DNA of 17,930 nucleotides from an uncultured Collinsella sp. (GCA_902489295.1 CABTZM010000020.1:1-17930); one strand, 5' to 3'; shown: positions 1 to 8,394, numbered from the stretch's first letter. Made by a program: numbers and translations. Notes: a model not told the origin generated them from the sequence alone.

Positions 1-951
1 GATGCCGCAGTTGATGAGCACGTTGGGGTCGACCATGCCGCAGCCCAAGATCTCGATCCAGCCGCTGTGCTTGCAGAAGTTGCAGCCCTTGCCGCCGCAC
101 ACGTGGCAGCTCACGTCCACCTCGCAGCTGGGCTCGGTGAAGGGGAAGAAGTGCGGGCGGTAACGCGTCTTGCGATCCTCGCCAAACATGCACTTAACAA
201 AGTAGTCGAGCGTGCCCTTCAGGTCGCCAAAGGTGATGCCCTCGTCGACGACCAGGCCCTCGATCTGGTTGAACTGCGGCAGGTGGCAGGCATCGGCCGT
301 GTCGGGACGGTAGACGGTGCCCGGGCAGATCATGTAGATGGGCGGCTTCTGCGACTCCATGGTGTGGATCTGCACGCCCGAGGTCTGGGTGCGCAGCAGC
401 ACGTCGGACTCGCCGTGGGCGTGAGCCTCGGGGTGCGCGACGCTGCCGGGGTTGTTGTCGACCACGTAGAAGGTATCGCGGGCCGAGCGGCTCGGGTGAT
501 CCATGGGAGCGTTGAGCGCGGTGAAGTTGTAGTAGGAGGTGTCGACCATGGGGCCGGACTCGACGGTGTAGCCGATGCCGCAGAAGATGTCCTCGGCCTC
601 CTCGATGATTTGCTTGATCAGGTGCTGGTGGCCGATCTGCGGACGGATGCCCGGCAGCGTGATGTCGACGGCGTCGTGCTCCAGCGCGCGCTTGAGGGCG
701 GCGGCCTTCATCTCGGTGTTGCGCTCGTCGAGCATGCCCTCAATCAGCTGGCGCATCTCGTTGGCTCGTTTGCCCATCACGGGACGATCCTCGGGGGCGA
801 GCTTGCCCATCATGCGCATCAGGCCGGTGATGCGGCCCTTGCGGCCGAGCAGCTCAACGCGCGCAGCCTCGAGCTTGGCTGCGTCGTCGGCGCCTGCGAC
901 GAGCTCCTTGGCCTCTTCCTCGAGTTTGACCAGATCATCAATCAGACTCAT
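1..951 (-). CDS. pheS: Phenylalanine--tRNA ligase alpha subunit, 3' end cut by window
   Basis: This gene encodes the catalytic alpha subunit of the cytoplasmic (alpha-beta)2 enzyme that charges tRNA-Phe. Translating the minus strand gives 317 codons from the ATG at 951 to the window edge. It starts MSLIDDLVKLEEEAKEL, an N-terminal coiled coil of the PheS type, followed by the class II catalytic core: GPMVDTSYYNFTALN, then HPSRSARDTFYV (motif 2 region), RTQTSGVQIH and FPFTEPSCEVDVSC. The stretch CHVCGGKGCNFC carries paired Cys residues, a zinc-knuckle-like variant seen in many bacterial PheS proteins. AAGGGAAG precedes the ATG at good spacing. The T-box leader directly upstream agrees with the assignment. 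pheT would be expected next, outside the window. The identity is very secure; only the C-terminal end is missing. Confidence 0.97.
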   Translation of the reverse strand, partial: MSLIDDLVKLEEEAKELVAGADDAAKLEAARVELLGRKGRITGLMRMMGKLAPEDRPVMGKRANEMRQLIEGMLDERNTEMKAAALKRALEHDAVDITLPGIRPQIGHQHLIKQIIEEAEDIFCGIGYTVESGPMVDTSYYNFTALNAPMDHPSRSARDTFYVVDNNPGSVAHPEAHAHGESDVLLRTQTSGVQIHTMESQKPPIYMICPGTVYRPDTADACHLPQFNQIEGLVVDEGITFGDLKGTLDYFVKCMFGEDRKTRYRPHFFPFTEPSCEVDVSCHVCGGKGCNFCKHSGWIEILGCGMVDPNVLINCGI

Positions 952-1036
952 GTCTTCCCTTTCGTCTCTCGCGCATCCACTTGCCGCGGCGGCTGGAGCC
1001 ACCCGGAGCTGCGGATGTGCGGCCCGGTTCGGTAAC

Positions 1037-1076
1037 AAAAAACCGCCCTCGGGCATGTGCATTGCCCAAGGACGGT
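1037..1076 (-). terminator. Intrinsic terminator of the pheS T-box
   Basis: A 14-bp stem (1076-1063 with 1055-1042, two G-U pairs) closes a 7-nt loop and is followed on the minus strand by six T residues. Its 5' arm overlaps the sequence needed for the antiterminator helix, so the two structures exclude each other. Confidence 0.92.
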
Positions 1077-1320
1077 TGAATTCCGCGGTACCACCTTGTT
1101 TGACCCGGCGGATGTCTGGCCCGCCGCGCCCACTCTGTGCCCCTTGTCGCGAGGCTCACGGCTTCCCTACTGGGGCTTCGCCGCCGCTGGCCGCGTGCCC
1201 GTTGAGGTCGCTGCTCGGGAGTGAACGCTTGGCCCTTGTCACCGCAGGAAGGCTCGCAGCCCATGACCTTCCCTCTCTTGCCGGCGACGCGGCGGGCAAA
1301 ACCCTCTCCGTCAACGCATT
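1037..1320 (-). promoter_or_regulatory. T-box leader (tRNA-Phe sensing) of pheS
   Basis: The minus strand carries the conserved box AAGGTGGTACCGCGG (1097-1083) followed by a terminator, the hallmark of a class I T-box riboswitch. Uncharged tRNA-Phe should stabilise the antiterminator, in which AAGG upstream of the box pairs with CCTT at about 1072-1069. Stem III is visible as CGGCGG/CCGCCG just before the box. In stem I, GTCGCCG pairs with CGGTGAC, and GGAAGG with CCTTCC in the distal part. The 3' side of the proximal internal loop holds TTC followed by A at 1225-1222, fitting a Phe UUC specifier. A weak -10 candidate, TATCCT, lies at 1333-1328 without a convincing -35. The T-box is seen directly; the specifier placement is my hand folding. 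Confidence 0.93.
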
Positions 1321-1454
1321 GGGCTATAGGATAACACATTCTGCGTGTGCATCGCCGCGTTCCGTTTTGTTCGCACTGGGTACAAGGCAGGTAGCTGTGC
1401 AAACTGGCCGCGCGCCCACCCGAAGCGCTCGGCTCACGAGATCAAGGATATGGT

Positions 1455-3029
1455 ATGGGAAAGAAACTCGATAAGAAGGCCGAGCCTGCAGCGGGCAAGA
1501 CATCCAAAGGCATGAAGGTCGATAAGGCCGTCAAAAAATTCCGCAAGCTCGAAGGCAAGCTGTGGACTCGTGAGTACCTGCTCAAGATTGCCGAGTTTGA
1601 CGGCGCGACCATTGCCCCCGCCAACGGCGCAGCAGCGCGTGCCGACGCCATGGGCACGCTTGCCGGCGAGCATCACAAGCTGCTGACCAGCGAGAAGTCC
1701 GTTGAGCTCGTACGCTCGTTAGCGCGCGAGACCGTCGCCGGCGGCAAAATCGACGACCCTCAGCTGCTCGACGAGATCCGTGTGCTCGGCCGCGATCAAC
1801 GTGAGGCCAGTGCCATCCCCACCGAAGAAGCCGAGGCCTGGACCAGGCTCACCTGCGAGGCGGACGCCGTGTGGCACAAGGCCAAGGCAGCCAACGACTG
1901 GGCGAGCTTTGAGACCTATGTGGATAGAATCGTCGCCCAACTTAAGCATCAGGCCGAGCTCATGGACCCCAAGCGCGATCCATACGACGTTTGGCTCGAC
2001 CAGTACGAGCGCGGCCTTTCCGCCAAGAGCTTCGACGCGTTTTGCGACGAGGTCAAGGCCACGGTCGTGCCGCTCGTGCACGCCATCGGCGAGCGCGGCC
2101 AGCAGCCGGCTGCCGACTTTTTGCACGCCCACGTGCCCGAGGCTGCCCAGCGCGCCATGAGCTTCGACCTTATGAAGCTTGTCGGCCTGGACCTGGACGA
2201 CACCACGCTTGCCTTTACCGAGCATCCGTTTAGCGAGGGCTTTGCCGTGGGTGATGCGCGCATCGCGACGCACATCTACGAGGACGACTGCATCTCCAAC
2301 GTCTACAGCATCATCCACGAGGCGGGGCACACCATGTACGAGCTGGGCGTCAATCCCGCCTACGCGCGCACCTGCCTGGAGGGCGGCACCTCCATGGGCA
2401 TCCACGAGAGCCAGAGCCGCTTTTTCGAGAACACCGTGGGTCGCAGCCGCGCCTTTATGGGCCCGCTGCTCGAGGTGCTGCGTCGTCACGCGCCCGAGGT
2501 CTACGGCGACATCGACGAAGACACGCTCTACCGCGCCGTGAACATCGCGCAGCCGTCGTTGATCCGCACCGAGGCCGACGAGCTCACCTATCCGCTGCAT
2601 ATTATGGTGCGCTACCAGATTGAGCGTATGCTGTTTGCCGGCGAGGCTGCGGCCAAGGACATCCCCGCGCTTTGGAACCGCTTTATGGACGAGTACCTGG
2701 GCATTCCCGTTCCCGACGACACGCACGGCTGCCTGCAGGATACGCATTGGAGCGGCGGTTCGTTTGGCTACTTCCCCACGTATGCGCTGGGTAGCGCCTA
2801 CGATGCCATGTTTGTGCCGGCCATGTGCCGCGACGGCGTCGACCTTACCGGTGCCTGCGCGAGCGGCGATCTGGCGCCCGTCCGCGCCTGGCTGGGCGAG
2901 CACATTTGGCAGTGGGGCCGCGCCAAAGACGCGCCGGAACTCATCAAGGGCGCCTGCGGCATGGCCTTTGACGCCCGCTACTACTGCAGCTACCTGCAGG
3001 ACAAGTTCACCACACTGTACGAGCTGTAA
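1455..3029 (+). CDS. M32 family metallocarboxypeptidase (carboxypeptidase Taq type)
   Basis: The 524-residue product is a zinc carboxypeptidase of peptidase family M32, a cytoplasmic enzyme that removes C-terminal residues with broad specificity. The zinc site is visible as HEAGH at 288-292, with the third ligand in HESQSRFFEN (E318). Other family signatures are HPFSEGFAVGDARIAT (257-272), the RTEADELTYPLHIMVRYQIE helix region and the C-terminal DTHWSGGSFGYFPTYALG. Its length is normal for the family (about 500). AAGGA at 1444-1448 lies six bases before the ATG, supporting this start; the Lys-rich first 25 residues are a short extension. The gene is divergent from pheS and convergent with glmM, so it is probably monocistronic. 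Its physiological substrate cannot be inferred from the context. Confidence 0.95.
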   Translation: MGKKLDKKAEPAAGKTSKGMKVDKAVKKFRKLEGKLWTREYLLKIAEFDGATIAPANGAAARADAMGTLAGEHHKLLTSEKSVELVRSLARETVAGGKIDDPQLLDEIRVLGRDQREASAIPTEEAEAWTRLTCEADAVWHKAKAANDWASFETYVDRIVAQLKHQAELMDPKRDPYDVWLDQYERGLSAKSFDAFCDEVKATVVPLVHAIGERGQQPAADFLHAHVPEAAQRAMSFDLMKLVGLDLDDTTLAFTEHPFSEGFAVGDARIATHIYEDDCISNVYSIIHEAGHTMYELGVNPAYARTCLEGGTSMGIHESQSRFFENTVGRSRAFMGPLLEVLRRHAPEVYGDIDEDTLYRAVNIAQPSLIRTEADELTYPLHIMVRYQIERMLFAGEAAAKDIPALWNRFMDEYLGIPVPDDTHGCLQDTHWSGGSFGYFPTYALGSAYDAMFVPAMCRDGVDLTGACASGDLAPVRAWLGEHIWQWGRAKDAPELIKGACGMAFDARYYCSYLQDKFTTLYEL

Positions 3030-3095
3030 GGATTGACCAGCACGCCATCGCCAACGCCAACTATGTTGACGCCAATGTCTTGGCAACGTCAGCGA

Positions 3096-3194
3096 AAACG
3101 ACCCTAAGCGAGCAAGGTAACGTGAAATGAAAGGGCGCTGACCTTCTGGTCGCGCCCTTGAAATTGAACGTCAGATTGCCGCTTAGGGTCGTTT
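3096..3194. repeat. 15-bp inverted repeat enclosing a hairpin
   Basis: AAACGACCCTAAGCG at 3096-3110 has a perfect inverted copy, CGCTTAGGGTCGTTT, at 3180-3194. The 69 bases between them contain a strong hairpin of their own. The element fills most of the spacer between two convergent genes. It has no coding potential that I can support. It may be a dispersed palindromic element or an elaborate bidirectional terminator. Confidence 0.75.
3131..3159. terminator. Probable bidirectional terminator hairpin
   Basis: AAGGGCG (3131-3137) pairs with CGCCCTT (3153-3159), and GACC pairs with GGTC above it, with a TTCT loop and one bulged base. It sits between the convergent M32 gene and glmM, where both need a terminator. 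The T-tracts are poor on both sides (GAAATTG on plus, TCATTTC on minus), so the assignment rests mainly on location and stem strength. Confidence 0.5.
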
Positions 3195-3207
3195 GCAGCG
3201 TCGGCCC

Positions 3208-3235
3208 GTTACGCGGTTTGGCAAAACCGCGTAAC
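3208..3235. repeat. 12-bp perfect hairpin abutting the glmM stop codon
   Basis: GTTACGCGGTTT (3208-3219) pairs perfectly with AAACCGCGTAAC (3224-3235) around a 4-nt loop. The right arm includes the last base of the glmM stop codon. No T-run follows on the minus strand, so it is more likely an mRNA 3'-end stabiliser or repeat element than a classical terminator. Confidence 0.7.
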
Positions 3236-4566
3236 TACAAAGCCTCTAGAGCACCCGCGATGCGCTTCATGGCGGCTTCGGCGGCTGCTTGGTCGGGGGC
3301 TTCGGCAAGCACGCGGATGACCGACTCGGTTCCGCTCTTGCGCACGAGCACGCGGCCCTCGCCCGCCAGCGATGCCTCGGCCTCGGCGATGGCGTTCTGC
3401 ACGCCCATGCTATCCAGCGCGGCGTCCTTGTCCGCCACGCGCACGGCCACCTGCGCCTGCGGCAGCAGCTTGCACGGCGCCGTGAGCTGCGAAAGCGTCT
3501 CGCGCTCGGCACGAATCACTTCCATCACGCGCAGCGAGGTCATAATGCCGTCGCCCGTGCGCTCGATATCGCCAAAGATCGTATGGCCCGTCTGCTCGCC
3601 GCCCAGGCTGTAGCCGCCCTCGCGCATCTTGGCGTACACGTGGCGATCGCCCACGCCGCTGGTCACGGCACTCAGGCCGGCAAGCTCAAGCGACTTGATC
3701 AGACCAAAGTTGCTGGCGATGGTCGGCACCACGGTACCGCCCGAAAGGCGGCCGTGCTTGTTCAGGTACACGCCGCACGCGTACAGGATCTGGTCGCCAT
3801 CGACCACGCGGCCGCGCTCGTCCACGGCCAGGCAGCGGTCGGCATCGCCGTCGTAGGCAAAGCCCACGTCCAGGCCCTGCTCCACCACGTGGCGCTGCAG
3901 ACGCTCCATATGCGTGGAGCCGCAGTCAACGTTGATGTTAAAACCATCAGGCGCGGCATTGATCACGCGCACGTCGGCGCCCAGCGCGTCGAACACCGGC
4001 TTGGCCACCGAGGACGCCGAGCCGTTGGCGCAGTCGATGCCGATCTTGACGCCCTGCAGCGAAAAGTTCGCGCTGGCGATGAGCGAGGCAATGTAGCGGT
4101 TGCGGCCCTGCATGTAGTCCACCGTGGCGCCGATGTGGTTGCCCGTGGCCAGCGGCACCTCGCTCTTGCCATCGACGTAGTCCTCGATGAGCTCCAGTAC
4201 GTCCTCGTCCATCTTAAAACCGTCGCTATTGACGAGCTTAATGCCGTTATCGCAAAACGGGTTGTGGCTCGCGCTGATCATGATGCCGCAATCGAAGCAG
4301 CCTTCCACGGTCTGATGTGCTACGCCCGGCGTGGGGATCACGTGCAGCATATAGGCGTCCGCACCGCTCGCGACCAGGCCACTCACCAGCGCCGCCTCGA
4401 ACATATAACTCGAGCGACGCGTGTCTTTACCCACGATGACGCGCGCCTTGCGCTCGCGGTTGGCGCCGTAATACCAGCCCACAAAACGGCCAATCTTATA
4501 AGCGTGCTCTACCGTCAGCCCAACGTTAGCCTCACCGCGAAAGCCGTCGGTGCCAAAGTACTTCAT
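3235..4566 (-). CDS. glmM: Phosphoglucosamine mutase
   Basis: GlmM interconverts glucosamine-6-phosphate and glucosamine-1-phosphate on the way to UDP-GlcNAc for peptidoglycan and other envelope polymers. The 443-residue product shows all four loops of the alpha-D-phosphohexomutase superfamily: the phosphoserine loop ISASHNP (97-103, S100 catalytic), the metal-binding DGDADR (239-244), the sugar-binding GEQTGH (323-328) and the phosphate-binding RKSGTES (409-415). The N-terminus MKYFGTDGFRG is typical of GlmM rather than of phosphomannomutase or phosphoglucomutase. Its length matches the family. AAGGAG lies five bases before the ATG. It sits downstream of the DUF4012 gene on the same strand, with a hairpin in the 83-nt gap. 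Confidence 0.97.
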   Translation of the reverse strand: MKYFGTDGFRGEANVGLTVEHAYKIGRFVGWYYGANRERKARVIVGKDTRRSSYMFEAALVSGLVASGADAYMLHVIPTPGVAHQTVEGCFDCGIMISASHNPFCDNGIKLVNSDGFKMDEDVLELIEDYVDGKSEVPLATGNHIGATVDYMQGRNRYIASLIASANFSLQGVKIGIDCANGSASSVAKPVFDALGADVRVINAAPDGFNINVDCGSTHMERLQRHVVEQGLDVGFAYDGDADRCLAVDERGRVVDGDQILYACGVYLNKHGRLSGGTVVPTIASNFGLIKSLELAGLSAVTSGVGDRHVYAKMREGGYSLGGEQTGHTIFGDIERTGDGIMTSLRVMEVIRAERETLSQLTAPCKLLPQAQVAVRVADKDAALDSMGVQNAIAEAEASLAGEGRVLVRKSGTESVIRVLAEAPDQAAAEAAMKRIAGALEAL

Positions 4567-4580
4567 GCGCTCTCCTTACA

Positions 4581-4612
4581 AAATAGGGGCGAACAGATTG
4601 CCTGTCCGCCCC
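4581..4612 (-). terminator. Terminator or attenuator hairpin between the DUF4012 gene and glmM
   Basis: On the minus strand GGGGCG and ACAG pair with CTGT and CGCCCC around a 5-nt loop, with one mismatch, followed by TATTTTG. It ends only about 10 bases before the glmM Shine-Dalgarno, so no promoter fits between them. A GATAAT hexamer at 4631-4626, upstream of the hairpin, is the nearest -10-like sequence but lacks a clear -35. The hairpin could therefore end the DUF4012 transcript, attenuate glmM, or both. Confidence 0.55.
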
Positions 4613-4649
4613 AAAATGGTACTCGATTATCTGCGCTACCAGAAAAACC

Positions 4650-6962
4650 CTACGCCGACGCGCTGTCGCGAGCCGCCTGGCATGTAGGAGTCTGACGCAG
4701 CGTAAGCGGCTTGTCCCCCGCCTCGGCTGACGTGGTCAGCGTATATGTGATCGTCGTCGTCTCGCCAGCATGCAGGTCAACGGTGCCCGAATAGAAGGGG
4801 ATTCCATGCCACGTAGCGGCGCCAAGACCAAACTGGGTGCCCTCGACGGTCAGATCAGTAATGTTGCCGCCCGTCGGGGCAAACAACGAGACATTCAGAC
4901 GCTCGTCGTCGCGCGCGGCATCGGGCGCGCTCGCCGCGACGTAGTCGGGCAGCTTGCCGGCCTCCTCCTGCGTCATGATGTTCGTCAGGGTAACGGTGAT
5001 GCGATACGAGCATCTGCCGTCACCGTTCTTGATGCCCTGGCCAATCTGCGTATCGGCATTCAGGTACCAGTCGAGCTTGGAGAAGCTCAGGTTGTTAAAG
5101 TAGACACCGGCAACGGGATCCTCGCTCGGGTTGTCCGGATCGGGCAGCGAGGCGTCGATGTTCACTTCCTTGATAGCGTTCTGCTCGTCGTCGTTTTTCA
5201 TCCACGCGATCAGGCGGCCCTCTTCGGCGCCGCGCTCAACGGCGCTGACGAGCTTCGTAACATCGACATCGCCGATGCCGCCGAGAATCTTGTCGAAGGC
5301 AGCGCTGGCGACGGATGCGAAGATGCCGTCCGACTCCTCGACCGGATAGTTCCAGTACACGTCGTGCATGAGGACCTTGGCCGCATTGGTGCCGTCGACG
5401 ACCGTTCCATCGGGAAGCGAGACATTGCCGACAAGGCCCAGCAGATACTGCAGGAACACGGGGTCGATGCCCACGACACCGTCGACGTCCTGGCCGTATT
5501 GAGATTTCCACAGGGCTGCGACACGCTGCGAGTTGCGGGGCCAGTCGGGCGAATAGGTGTTACCCGAGTTGTACAGGTTACTGTGGTTGCCGAACAGAGC
5601 CTCGTCCTCTTCGTCGACGCTCTCGACTGCCTCATCCTCGCTCAGTCCAATGCGGGGAACAAACTCGCCGATCGACATCTGGCCGTCGGTAACCGAGATC
5701 AGACCCTGCGAGCCGCCAAAGCCGCCGCAAGCACGAATCTCAACATTGTTCATGGCATACACCAGATAGTTGCGCGTCTGGCCGTTGGCGCCGAGCATTT
5801 GGGGAAGGACGGGGGCGACCTTCTCCGCCGCGTCAACCGCGCCGCTTAGGGTGGCAAAGCCATCCTTGGCCTTATCGACCAGCTCGGTCACCTGAGAAAT
5901 ATGCGTATCGCCAATGCCTTGGATCTTCTCGTTGGCGCTCTTGAACACCTTCGAGCTGCTGGAAAGCGAATCGGCAACGGCCTGCAGCGCAGAGACGTTG
6001 ATCATCCCGTCCTGGAACAGCTTGCCGGGTGTTGCCTGCGAAAGGTTGTCGGCCATGGGAACCAGCGCATTGCTCGAGACATCGGACAGAGCGTCGATCA
6101 TGGTACGGGCCGCATTGATGTCACTACCGTACACCGGAATAAACGAAGCCGCCGTCCACAGCGGGCTCGAGGTCTCCGCCTTCATGCTATCGCAGAGCTC
6201 GTCGATCTTCTTCGCATCGTCGGGCAGCGTCGAAAAATCGCCCGACGTGACCTTGTCCTTAAGGCCGCCGACAATCTCGACAGCCTCCTTCGCTTCGCTC
6301 TTTACGGTCTTTGCCGAGTTGAGCAGCATAAAGCCACTCGCACCAAGCGCAACGAGAAGCACCGCGACGACGGCGGCGACAACGGCGCCAGTGTGACGCT
6401 TCTTGCGCTCGCCCTTGCGATGGCGATGACGGACCAGGCCGTCCGAGGTTGAGCTCGACGAAGCGTCGTTGCCATAGTTCAGGCCAAAATCGTAATAATC
6501 TTCCTTGGAACCGGAGCCCTTAAACTCGGCACCGTTATCTTCCAAACGGGCGAACGTGCCGGTCTCAGAGGCACCCGTATAGATCGTACCAAGGTTGCCC
6601 GTAAGCCCCGCGCCACCGGCAGAGGGAGTATTGTTGGCGGCATTGCCGGCATTAATGTTGCCGGCGGCATTCGCGGCGTTGGCAGTGCCTGCGTTGTTCG
6701 CAGGTGTCGAAGGAGCCCCGCTCGGCTGCGACGTGGGGGTCGCACCGCCCGCAAAGACATTCCCTCTTGCTCGACCGGTCTTTTTGGCCTTCTGAGACTG
6801 CTCATACAGAGCGGTAAACATCGCCGTCTCGCCCGGGGACGTGCGCTTACCGGCACTGTTCTGACCAGCTCCGCTCGGCATGCCGGCTTTTCCAGTCCCA
6901 TTCGAACGCGGCGGAACCGCAGGACGGCCGCTGTCGCTGCCCTTAAAGTGATTACCAGCCAT
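4650..6962 (-). CDS. Membrane-anchored DUF4012 domain protein
   Basis: The 770-residue product has three parts. Residues 1-190 form a hydrophilic, low-complexity cytoplasmic region rich in Gly, Asn, Ala and Ser (about 75-115). A basic stretch (RHRHRKGERKKRH) precedes one membrane segment (about 192-214). The remaining 550 residues should be extracytoplasmic. NYLVYAMNNVEIRACGGFGG near residue 398 matches the core signature of DUF4012, a family of unknown function common in actinobacteria and often near envelope polysaccharide genes. I prefer the ATG at 6962 because GAGGA lies seven bases upstream; a TTG 27 bases further upstream has no such site. glmM downstream makes an envelope role plausible but unproven. 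Confidence 0.88.
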   Translation of the reverse strand: MAGNHFKGSDSGRPAVPPRSNGTGKAGMPSGAGQNSAGKRTSPGETAMFTALYEQSQKAKKTGRARGNVFAGGATPTSQPSGAPSTPANNAGTANAANAAGNINAGNAANNTPSAGGAGLTGNLGTIYTGASETGTFARLEDNGAEFKGSGSKEDYYDFGLNYGNDASSSSTSDGLVRHRHRKGERKKRHTGAVVAAVVAVLLVALGASGFMLLNSAKTVKSEAKEAVEIVGGLKDKVTSGDFSTLPDDAKKIDELCDSMKAETSSPLWTAASFIPVYGSDINAARTMIDALSDVSSNALVPMADNLSQATPGKLFQDGMINVSALQAVADSLSSSSKVFKSANEKIQGIGDTHISQVTELVDKAKDGFATLSGAVDAAEKVAPVLPQMLGANGQTRNYLVYAMNNVEIRACGGFGGSQGLISVTDGQMSIGEFVPRIGLSEDEAVESVDEEDEALFGNHSNLYNSGNTYSPDWPRNSQRVAALWKSQYGQDVDGVVGIDPVFLQYLLGLVGNVSLPDGTVVDGTNAAKVLMHDVYWNYPVEESDGIFASVASAAFDKILGGIGDVDVTKLVSAVERGAEEGRLIAWMKNDDEQNAIKEVNIDASLPDPDNPSEDPVAGVYFNNLSFSKLDWYLNADTQIGQGIKNGDGRCSYRITVTLTNIMTQEEAGKLPDYVAASAPDAARDDERLNVSLFAPTGGNITDLTVEGTQFGLGAATWHGIPFYSGTVDLHAGETTTITYTLTTSAEAGDKPLTLRQTPTCQAARDSASA

Positions 6963-7111
6963 AAAGAAATCCTCGCAATTGAGTCGCAATGAAAAAGTCC
7001 ATAACGTTACTAGTTTATGGCATATTGGGCATCGACAGCTAAACTCCAGACACGGACATCAATTGGCGAAAATGTGGCGCAACACCCCATCCAGTATGGC
7101 GATAGCGCCAA

Positions 7112-8134
7112 CTAAACCGTGAGGAACATCATCACGATGATCATGGCAAAGCCGATAAGGTCGGTCGGCAAAAATACTGTGCCCAGCATAACGGCGCTGG
7201 TGATGGTCGCCGAAACCGGCTCCACGGTTCCGATGAGGCTCGCACGCACCGAGCCGATGTCCTTAACGCCCTGCATATACAGCATGTAGGCAAAAAACGA
7301 ACCGATAACCACGAACACCGCGAGCGCCTCGATACCGTCAGCGTCGAGCGCCGGCATATGCGCCCAGGGCTGTACGAAGATGCACGAGACCACACCCGCC
7401 GTAAGCATAGCCGAGCCCGTGACGATGGGACTGCCGTATTCGGGCAGGATCTTGGCGGGAATCACCGCCATGCACGTTGCGCTGACCGCGCACATGAGAC
7501 CCGCGATCAAGCCGAGCGGCGAGATGCTCAAACTGGTGGGGTCCCCGCCGGTAGCGATTAAAAAGGTGCCGCCGAGGGCCAAGCCGATGCCGACCGCCTC
7601 GCGCACGCGCGGCATGCGGCGATCGACCACGCAGGTGTAGCCCATGATGATGACCAGCTGCAGGCATTGAAGCACCGTCGCCGTTCCGGCGTTGGTCAGG
7701 CGCACGGCCGAAAGGTAGCAAAACTGGTTAAAGAGCAGGCCAAAGGCGGTAAAGAACAGCAGCTGTTTGCGATCGGCGGGCGTGGTCCAGAGCTTGACGA
7801 GGCGTTCGCGGTCGCGCGTGACAACCACAGCCATAAAGAGCAGGCCGGCGAGAATCTGGCGAACACTCATAAGCCACAGGGTATCAACGTGATAGGTATC
7901 GAACAGAAAGCTCGCGCTGGTGCCCGAAAAGCCCCAAAACGAACCGCCCACCAACGTGGCTAGAACGCCCGTGATCATCTTGCGCGTTGAGGCACTGTTC
8001 AGGCGGTCGCGCCAGGCGCGGCGGGTGTTGCGGCTCAGCTCGTCGGTTCCCTCCGGCACGACAAAATCGGACGCCGCCGTCATCGGCACCGAAGCCCCTG
8101 CGCCTTCGACCTGCTCGACACACTCTTTGCTCAT
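7112..8134 (-). CDS. EamA/DMT superfamily transporter
   Basis: The 340-residue product is a polytopic inner-membrane protein of the drug/metabolite transporter superfamily, with about ten hydrophobic segments in two EamA-type halves. The first half begins at GVLATLVGGSFWGFSGTSAS after a roughly 50-residue hydrophilic N-terminus. The second contains SPLGLIAGLMCAVSATCMAV and a C-terminal IGTVEPVSATITSAVMLG, a motif recurrent in EamA proteins. Such carriers usually export amino acids or metabolites, but the substrate cannot be read from the sequence. The frame stays open 207 bases further upstream; I choose the ATG at 8134 because GGGGGAG precedes it and the family starts near its first helix. 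It lies upstream of the DUF4012 gene with a 149-nt gap, so cotranscription is possible. Confidence 0.92.
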   Translation of the reverse strand: MSKECVEQVEGAGASVPMTAASDFVVPEGTDELSRNTRRAWRDRLNSASTRKMITGVLATLVGGSFWGFSGTSASFLFDTYHVDTLWLMSVRQILAGLLFMAVVVTRDRERLVKLWTTPADRKQLLFFTAFGLLFNQFCYLSAVRLTNAGTATVLQCLQLVIIMGYTCVVDRRMPRVREAVGIGLALGGTFLIATGGDPTSLSISPLGLIAGLMCAVSATCMAVIPAKILPEYGSPIVTGSAMLTAGVVSCIFVQPWAHMPALDADGIEALAVFVVIGSFFAYMLYMQGVKDIGSVRASLIGTVEPVSATITSAVMLGTVFLPTDLIGFAMIIVMMFLTV

Positions 8135-8365
8135 TCCGCTCCCCCGAAACAGTCTAGAAGCAATTCGGCTTACCTTACCACGGCGAAGGCACCGGCAGGA
8201 GGCTTGTCCGCCTATCGGTAGGACAATTCCGCAGGCGTCTTTCCATAGCTCGATACCGCAATGGCCTTGCATTATGCGACAGCCAAATCGCGGCAGCAGG
8301 CTCTTTTGAAATGGATATGACAAAGCCCCCGAATTCCACAATGTAAGCGATTTTTAAAAATGTTC

Positions 8366-8394
8366 TTGCCACCAGGTCCTGGCTCCGCTATATT
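8366..8394 (+). promoter_or_regulatory. Sigma-70 type promoter of tRNA-Val
   Basis: TTGCCA (8366-8371) and TATATT (8389-8394) are separated by exactly 17 bases and end 29 bases before the mature tRNA. An AT palindrome, ATTTTTAAAAAT, just upstream could act as an UP element. Confidence 0.75.

Noticed and set aside
67..1035. Long plus-strand open frame opposite pheS
   Set aside because: It is the antisense shadow of a GC-rich gene; the minus frame gives an unmistakable PheS sequence.
938..1402. Minus-strand 154-codon open frame over the T-box region
   Set aside because: It covers the leader RNA structures and terminator, and its Arg/Gly-rich product matches no family.
3289..4695. Plus-strand 468-codon open frame opposite glmM
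   Set aside because: It has His- and Ala-rich composition typical of antisense frames, and the complementary strand encodes GlmM with all motifs.
7075..7110. TGGCGC/GCGCCA hairpin after the transporter gene as a terminator
   Set aside because: A 6-bp stem with a 24-base loop and a weak T-tract is too poor to call.
8204..8226. TTGTCC/GGACAA inverted repeat upstream of the transporter gene as an operator
   Set aside because: The arms are only 6 bp, and no promoter could be placed beside it, so I could not support a regulatory call.
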